From JAWLHJ01 sp039587535 (GTDB lineage: Bacteria; Gemmatimonadota; Gemmatimonadetes; Longimicrobiales; Gaopeijiaceae), in assembly GCA_039587535.1 (NCBI GenBank), contig JBDHIF010000001.1, positions 1 to 64,000 on the forward strand: DNA of 64,000 nt, in the 5' to 3' direction. Each line of letters opens with the position of its first letter. Within the stretch, counting starts at the first letter, position 1. Below the pieces are notes generated by a model. It searched no databases, was not told the origin of the DNA, and saw only the letters and a list, made by a program, of their open reading frames with translations. Made by a program: the position numbers and the translations under genes. Shown piece by piece: positions 59,994-64,000 of this stretch.

Positions 59994-62234
59994 TCAACGT
60001 CCCCAAGCTCGGACCACGAATCGTCCGTCGGGTGACCCCACCACGCGCACTGTGCCGTCCTCGTCGGTGCGCCAGACCACCATCCCGCGAGACTCGAGCC
60101 GATCGAGCACCTGGGGCGCGGGATGGCCGTATCGGTTTCTCCGGCCCGCCGAGATCAGCGCCACGCGGGGTGAGGCGCGGTCGAGCAGCTCGGGATCGGT
60201 AGAAGTGTCACTCCCGTGGTGACCGACCTTGAGGACCTCGATACCCGATGGAAGGGCCGCGGCCAGGCTGCGCTCCAGCGGTTTGTACGCGTCGCCGGTG
60301 AGGAGTGCCTCGAACCGCCCGAGCCGGGCCAGAAGTACCACCGAGGCCTCGTTGGCTTCAGGATCGGTCGCGCGCAGGGAGTCGTCAGGGCTGAGCACGT
60401 CGAGGCTCAGATCACCCAGGCTGAGCCGCATCCCCGTCGTCGCCGCTCGCCAGGGAACGCTCCTAGCCCGCGCCGTTTCCAGAGCCTCGACGAACGCCTC
60501 TTTGCCGGCCGGCAGCGCCGGGTCGAGGACGAGCCCCACATCGAACGCACGCAGCACGTCACGAGCACCCCCTACGTGATCCAAGTCCGCGTGGGTCAGC
60601 ACCAAGGCCTCCAAACGTTGAACGCCCCGGGCTCGCAGCGCACGAACGACTGGGTGCCCTCCGGAGTGCGCGGCTGACGCCACAGGCGGCCCGGCATCGA
60701 CCAAGATCCATCGGCCGTCCGGCCCCCGGATCGCGACAGCATCCCCCTGACCCACGTCGATCATGAGGATCTCCACCTGACCTCGGCCCTGGTGGCTCAG
60801 TCCCACCGGCCAGGCCAAGACTGCTGCCGCAACGTAGGTCACCGTCAGCCACCGCCGGGCCCGTGCGCCGATCCAGGGCCGGCGCGCCACCACCGTCGCG
60901 AGGAGCACGCCGAGTGTCGCCGCCGCCACGTTGACCTTGGTGGTCCACATCGCCGCCCAGGAGAACGACCCCAACGCCACCGCTCCCTCTTCGAACGCGA
61001 GAAGAAGCCAACCCACCCCGCCCGCCAGGAACGCGGCCATCGGGGAGGAGACGAAATCCACCGCCACCGAAGCGATGGCTCCGGGAAGGGCCACCGCCAC
61101 GAGCGGGCCAGCGAGAAGCGTAGCCGGGATGCCCACCACGGAGACCTGCTCGAAGTGCCACGCGACGATGGGCAGCGTGGCCAAGGTTGCCGCGGCACCC
61201 GCCGCCACAGCCCCCGACAGGCTCTCGGGAAACGCGCGAGGCGCCAGGCCACCGATCCAGGACCGGAGAGCCCGCGACCAACCCACGAGGCCCGCCGCAC
61301 CGGCGAAGGACAGCTGAAAGCCTACCGAGTCGACTCGCCGCGGGTCCAAGATCAATAGGATGAGCAGAGCGCTCGCTAGGGCACCCCATCGGGCAGGTGG
61401 ACGGCCCCTCGCTCGAGAGACGGATAGGAAAGCCAGGATGAGGGCCGCCCGGCACGCGGCATCGGGAAAGCCGATGAGTGCGACGTAGCCCCATGCGGAA
61501 CCGGCCGCGCCCAACCGTGCCCGCCGCGTCGAAGAGCCGAGGAGCGACAGCAGCGCGTGGGCCAGCCCGGCTATGACTCCTACGTGAAAGCCCGAGATCG
61601 CAAGGAGGTGGGCCAAGCCGGTGCGCGCGAACGTCTGCCGAAGCTCTGGATCGAAGCCCTCGCGCCGCGCCAGGGTGAGGGCGGCCACCATCGGCGCCTG
61701 ATCTCCATACAGTCGCGTGATCCGATCCACCAGGCCGTCCCGCCACCGAACGACTGCCCACCGGATCGAGGCATCGTCCGCATCGGGTACCGGCTCCCAC
61801 TCGGTGCCGGCGACCCAGAATGAGCGCGTCCCCTCTCTCCACCTCCCGCGTACCTGGACGGCTCGCCCGGCAGGCACATCCGGTTGGTCGAGCACGACCG
61901 TGGTAAGGTCACACCCTTCGATGGGTTGAAACGGGGCCGAGCCTTCCCGCGGAGACACAAGAAAGTGTCCCCTCAATACGACGGGCCGAGTTCGATCCGC
62001 ACGAACGCACTCGAGGGGAGCCAGCATGGCCGCCGTGCCCGCCAGGGCTCCTGCGAGAAGGGCGGCGGCCCTCCAGGTTGTTCCCCCGATGGGCTCTGGT
62101 GATGCCGAAATGGGCACACGGACGAGAGCGGCAGCCAGGAGCGGCGGCACCCACCACGGCCCGCCGAGCACGGCCCAGGTGGCCCCCGCGGCAAACGCGA
62201 TGGCCAACCCCACTACGGGAGGAGCGTGACGCAT
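59994..62234 (-). CDS. comEC: DNA internalisation protein ComEC/Rec2
   Basis: 746 residues. Several N-terminal membrane helices around an OB-like DUF4131 region, the ComEC competence domain (FARTGLAHLLAISGFHVGVIAGLAH; FPDAACRAALILAFLSVSRARGR), and a C-terminal metallo-beta-lactamase-like domain (about 500-746) with LMIDVGQGDAVAIRGPDG, DAGPPVAS, LTHADLDHVGG and KVGHHGSDTSTDPELL. It forms the inner-membrane channel for transforming DNA; the MBL part may degrade the second strand. The full three-domain form is present, so DNA uptake is plausible. Confidence 0.93.
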   Translation of the reverse strand: MRHAPPVVGLAIAFAAGATWAVLGGPWWVPPLLAAALVRVPISASPEPIGGTTWRAAALLAGALAGTAAMLAPLECVRADRTRPVVLRGHFLVSPREGSAPFQPIEGCDLTTVVLDQPDVPAGRAVQVRGRWREGTRSFWVAGTEWEPVPDADDASIRWAVVRWRDGLVDRITRLYGDQAPMVAALTLARREGFDPELRQTFARTGLAHLLAISGFHVGVIAGLAHALLSLLGSSTRRARLGAAGSAWGYVALIGFPDAACRAALILAFLSVSRARGRPPARWGALASALLILLILDPRRVDSVGFQLSFAGAAGLVGWSRALRSWIGGLAPRAFPESLSGAVAAGAAATLATLPIVAWHFEQVSVVGIPATLLAGPLVAVALPGAIASVAVDFVSSPMAAFLAGGVGWLLLAFEEGAVALGSFSWAAMWTTKVNVAAATLGVLLATVVARRPWIGARARRWLTVTYVAAAVLAWPVGLSHQGRGQVEILMIDVGQGDAVAIRGPDGRWILVDAGPPVASAAHSGGHPVVRALRARGVQRLEALVLTHADLDHVGGARDVLRAFDVGLVLDPALPAGKEAFVEALETARARSVPWRAATTGMRLSLGDLSLDVLSPDDSLRATDPEANEASVVLLARLGRFEALLTGDAYKPLERSLAAALPSGIEVLKVGHHGSDTSTDPELLDRASPRVALISAGRRNRYGHPAPQVLDRLESRGMVVWRTDEDGTVRVVGSPDGRFVVRAWGR

Positions 62235-62266
62235 CCCGGCTCAGCTCCATCCGCTCTCGGATGATT

Positions 62267-62584
62267 TCAATCGCCCTCGGTCTTAGTCTCCTTGAAGAGA
62301 TCCTGCTGGTTCCGATCTATGAACCGCTCGCGCTCCGCCTCAGCTTCCTCTGCGAGTCGCGCCTTGAGGATGCTGCGCACCTTCAAATCGGATCGGATGC
62401 CGGCGACGAGCATGATGAGCATCCCGGCGATAAGGCTCCCGAACGCCACCACGGTCAAAGGGATTCCGTAGAAGGTGACGATGCCAAGGCGGAGGGTGAC
62501 CCGCTGCCCGGCGTTGAGCGACGCGAACCCCATTGAGAGGAACAGGACCACAAGGACCCCGAGCGCGCTCAGAAGGCGATTCAC
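62267..62584 (-). CDS. LapA-like (DUF1049) small membrane protein
   Basis: 105 residues: two membrane helices (about 3-22 and 40-62) with a short outer loop (NAGQRVTLRLGIVTFYGIP), then a charged cytoplasmic coiled coil (KVRSILKARLAEEAEAERERFI). This matches the LapA/YciS-type pattern, proteins involved in LPS assembly control in Enterobacteria; the role here is unknown. ATG overlaps the miaB stop by 4 nt. Confidence 0.75.
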   Translation of the reverse strand: MNRLLSALGVLVVLFLSMGFASLNAGQRVTLRLGIVTFYGIPLTVVAFGSLIAGMLIMLVAGIRSDLKVRSILKARLAEEAEAERERFIDRNQQDLFKETKTEGD

Positions 62585-63960
62585 GATGCGGCCGTCACCC
62601 CGGCTCGGCTCACCTCGCGGCCGGTGAAGGTCGCGCCCGTGGTGCGCTCCAACTCGGCGTGCGTGTAGGCGCCGACCCGCTCGACGTCTCCGTCGAACAC
62701 GACGACCTTGTTCCGCCGCGTGCGCCCAAGCACCTGGCCAGGATCGCGCGCCGCCTTTTCGATGAGCACCTCCTCCACTCGGCCGACCTCTAGCTCGTTG
62801 ATCTCCGCCTGGATTCCCCTGGCCACGGCGATGAGCTCCTCGAGTCTCGCCTGCCCCTCCTCCGCGTCGATGAACTCATGGGACGGAAGCCGGGTCGCAG
62901 GGGTCCCGTCGCGAGGGGAGTAGCGGTAGGTGAACGCCTCATCGAACCGCACCTCACGCATGAGATCGAGCGTGTCTCGGAACTCCTGTGTCGTCTCTCC
63001 GGGAAACGCAACGATGATGTCCGTGGAGAGCGCGATGTCGGGGATCGCGCGCCGCACCATCGCGACCTTTTCCAGAAAACTCTCGACGGTGTACCGGCGC
63101 ACCATCCGCTTCAGGGTCCGATTGTTCCCCGCTTGCGCCGGAAGGTGGAGCTGCTCACAAACGGCTTTCTCGGAAGCCATGACCTCAACGAGCTCGGGTG
63201 TGACGTCGTTCGGATGCGGCGACGTGAAGCGCACCCGACGGATGCCATCCACCCTCCCCACCGCCTGAAGGAGACGTGGGAAGCTCCAATCTCCATGCTC
63301 GTACGAGTTCACGGTCTGACCGAGGAGGGTGACCTCGGTGACACCCTGCTCCACCAACCCCCGGACCTCGTCCACAACCCGTCCCGGATCCCTGTTCTTT
63401 TCTCCGCCCCGCACGTACGGGACGATGCAGTAGGTGCACCGATGATCACACCCCCGCTGGATCGGCACCCAAGCACTGGGGCCATCGGACCGCAGCTGCT
63501 CGAGCCCGTCGTAGTTCTCACCCATGTTGAGATCGAGCACCGTCAGCTGCCGGGACGAAGGCGGCGGTTCTGCAGCCGCCGGATCGGACGGACGAACACC
63601 CTCCAGGGCTTCGGGCAGTCGCCGATATCCGTCGGGACCCATGACGAGGTCGACATACGGCGCGTCCTCGAGGAGCTTGTCTCCCATGCGCTGAGCCATG
63701 CAGCCCGTGACGCCGATGATCAGCTCGGGGTTCTCCACGCGGAGGCCCTTCAGCTGTGCGACCCGTCCAAGGACCCGGCGCTCGGCATGCTCGCGGATCG
63801 CGCACGTGTTCACCAACACGACGTCCGCCTCCTCGGGCGTGGCGACGATGCTGTACCCCTGGTCCGCCAGAACCCCCTGCATCAACTCGCCATCGCTGAT
63901 GTTCATCTGGCAGCCGTACGTCTCGACGTACGCTCGCTTCGGGGTCGCGCCGGTCTTCAT
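62581..63960 (-). CDS. miaB: tRNA-2-methylthio-N6-dimethylallyladenosine synthase MiaB
   Basis: 459 residues, methylthiotransferase family. N-terminal MTTase domain with cluster Cys residues in ETYGCQMNISDGE, LVNTCAIREHAE and GVTGCMAQR; radical-SAM core GCDHRCTYCIVPYVRGGE (CxxxCxxC); C-terminal TRAM domain (EVLIEKAARDPGQVLGRTRRNKVVVF). RGGEKNR favours MiaB over RimO. It adds the 2-methylthio group to i6A37 of tRNA. The start ATG at 63960 is close to the right edge. Confidence 0.96.
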   Translation of the reverse strand: MKTGATPKRAYVETYGCQMNISDGELMQGVLADQGYSIVATPEEADVVLVNTCAIREHAERRVLGRVAQLKGLRVENPELIIGVTGCMAQRMGDKLLEDAPYVDLVMGPDGYRRLPEALEGVRPSDPAAAEPPPSSRQLTVLDLNMGENYDGLEQLRSDGPSAWVPIQRGCDHRCTYCIVPYVRGGEKNRDPGRVVDEVRGLVEQGVTEVTLLGQTVNSYEHGDWSFPRLLQAVGRVDGIRRVRFTSPHPNDVTPELVEVMASEKAVCEQLHLPAQAGNNRTLKRMVRRYTVESFLEKVAMVRRAIPDIALSTDIIVAFPGETTQEFRDTLDLMREVRFDEAFTYRYSPRDGTPATRLPSHEFIDAEEGQARLEELIAVARGIQAEINELEVGRVEEVLIEKAARDPGQVLGRTRRNKVVVFDGDVERVGAYTHAELERTTGATFTGREVSRAGVTAAS

Positions 63961-64000
63961 ATCCGAGCGGCTCCCGCCGCGACGATACAGCTCGCGCCGC
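63961..64000. other. Right edge, 40 nt upstream of miaB
   Basis: Too short to tell whether it is the end of another minus-strand gene or a promoter region. No ribosome site better than GGGAG about 13 nt before the miaB ATG is visible. Confidence 0.3.

Overview
This 64 kb window is gene-dense, high-GC bacterial chromosome with about 57 protein genes and no rRNA, tRNA, CRISPR array, insertion sequence or prophage that I could recognise. A TonB-dependent receptor, a lytic transglycosylase, an HtrA-type lipoprotein and a ComEC DNA-uptake protein point to a diderm, aerobic-type heterotroph that degrades fatty and branched-chain acids. Overall gene content and GTG/TTG start use fit Gemmatimonadota or a similar deep-branching diderm lineage; that placement is an inference, not something the sequence proves.

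Layout. 1-3.2 kb: the end of aconitase, then a convergent NfeD protease / FloA flotillin / unknown membrane protein operon. 3.4-7.4 kb: a plus-strand beta-oxidation block (enoyl-CoA hydratase, thiolase, hydroxyacyl-CoA dehydrogenase, a second hydratase, then chorismate mutase). The dehydrogenase and second hydratase carry two lesions: an in-frame loss that fuses them and a frameshifting loss inside the hydratase. 7.5-11 kb: lytic transglycosylase, ribosomal proteins L27 and L21, RNase G. 11.2-24 kb: a minus-strand acyl-CoA block with acyl-CoA dehydrogenase, RecQ, enoyl-CoA hydratase, an AtuA protein split into two genes, a carboxyltransferase beta subunit, a two-subunit B12-dependent acyl-CoA mutase with a TonB receptor lying between its subunits, and MeaB. 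The mutase has Phe and Gln where methylmalonyl-CoA mutase has Tyr89 and Arg207, so it looks like an isobutyryl-CoA-type mutase. 24-33 kb: a tightly packed operon VanZ-aspS-phoH-HD phosphodiesterase-ybeY-mgtE-ubiB.

33-38 kb: rlmN, lepB, a LytR_C protein, a YqeK-like HD hydrolase and an RqcH/NFACT protein. 38-46.5 kb: tryptophan genes trpC-trpF-trpB-[HEAT protein]-[HD-GYP protein]-trpA on the minus strand, plus lexA (plus strand) and trpD (minus strand). The HEAT and HD-GYP proteins share an N-terminal domain and are joined to trpA by 4-base overlaps, which makes them the most unusual system in the window. 46.6-58.8 kb: a long plus-strand operon truA-transaldolase-htrA-purB-purC-pssA-purS-purQ-purL-purF-add covering much of IMP/AMP synthesis. 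58.9-64 kb: fructose-1,6-bisphosphatase, comEC, a LapA-like protein and miaB on the minus strand.

Most operons use 4-base ATGA/GTGA overlaps, and intergenic gaps never reach 300 bases. Several candidate promoters share a TTGAC-type -35 box with GC-rich, poorly conserved -10 boxes.
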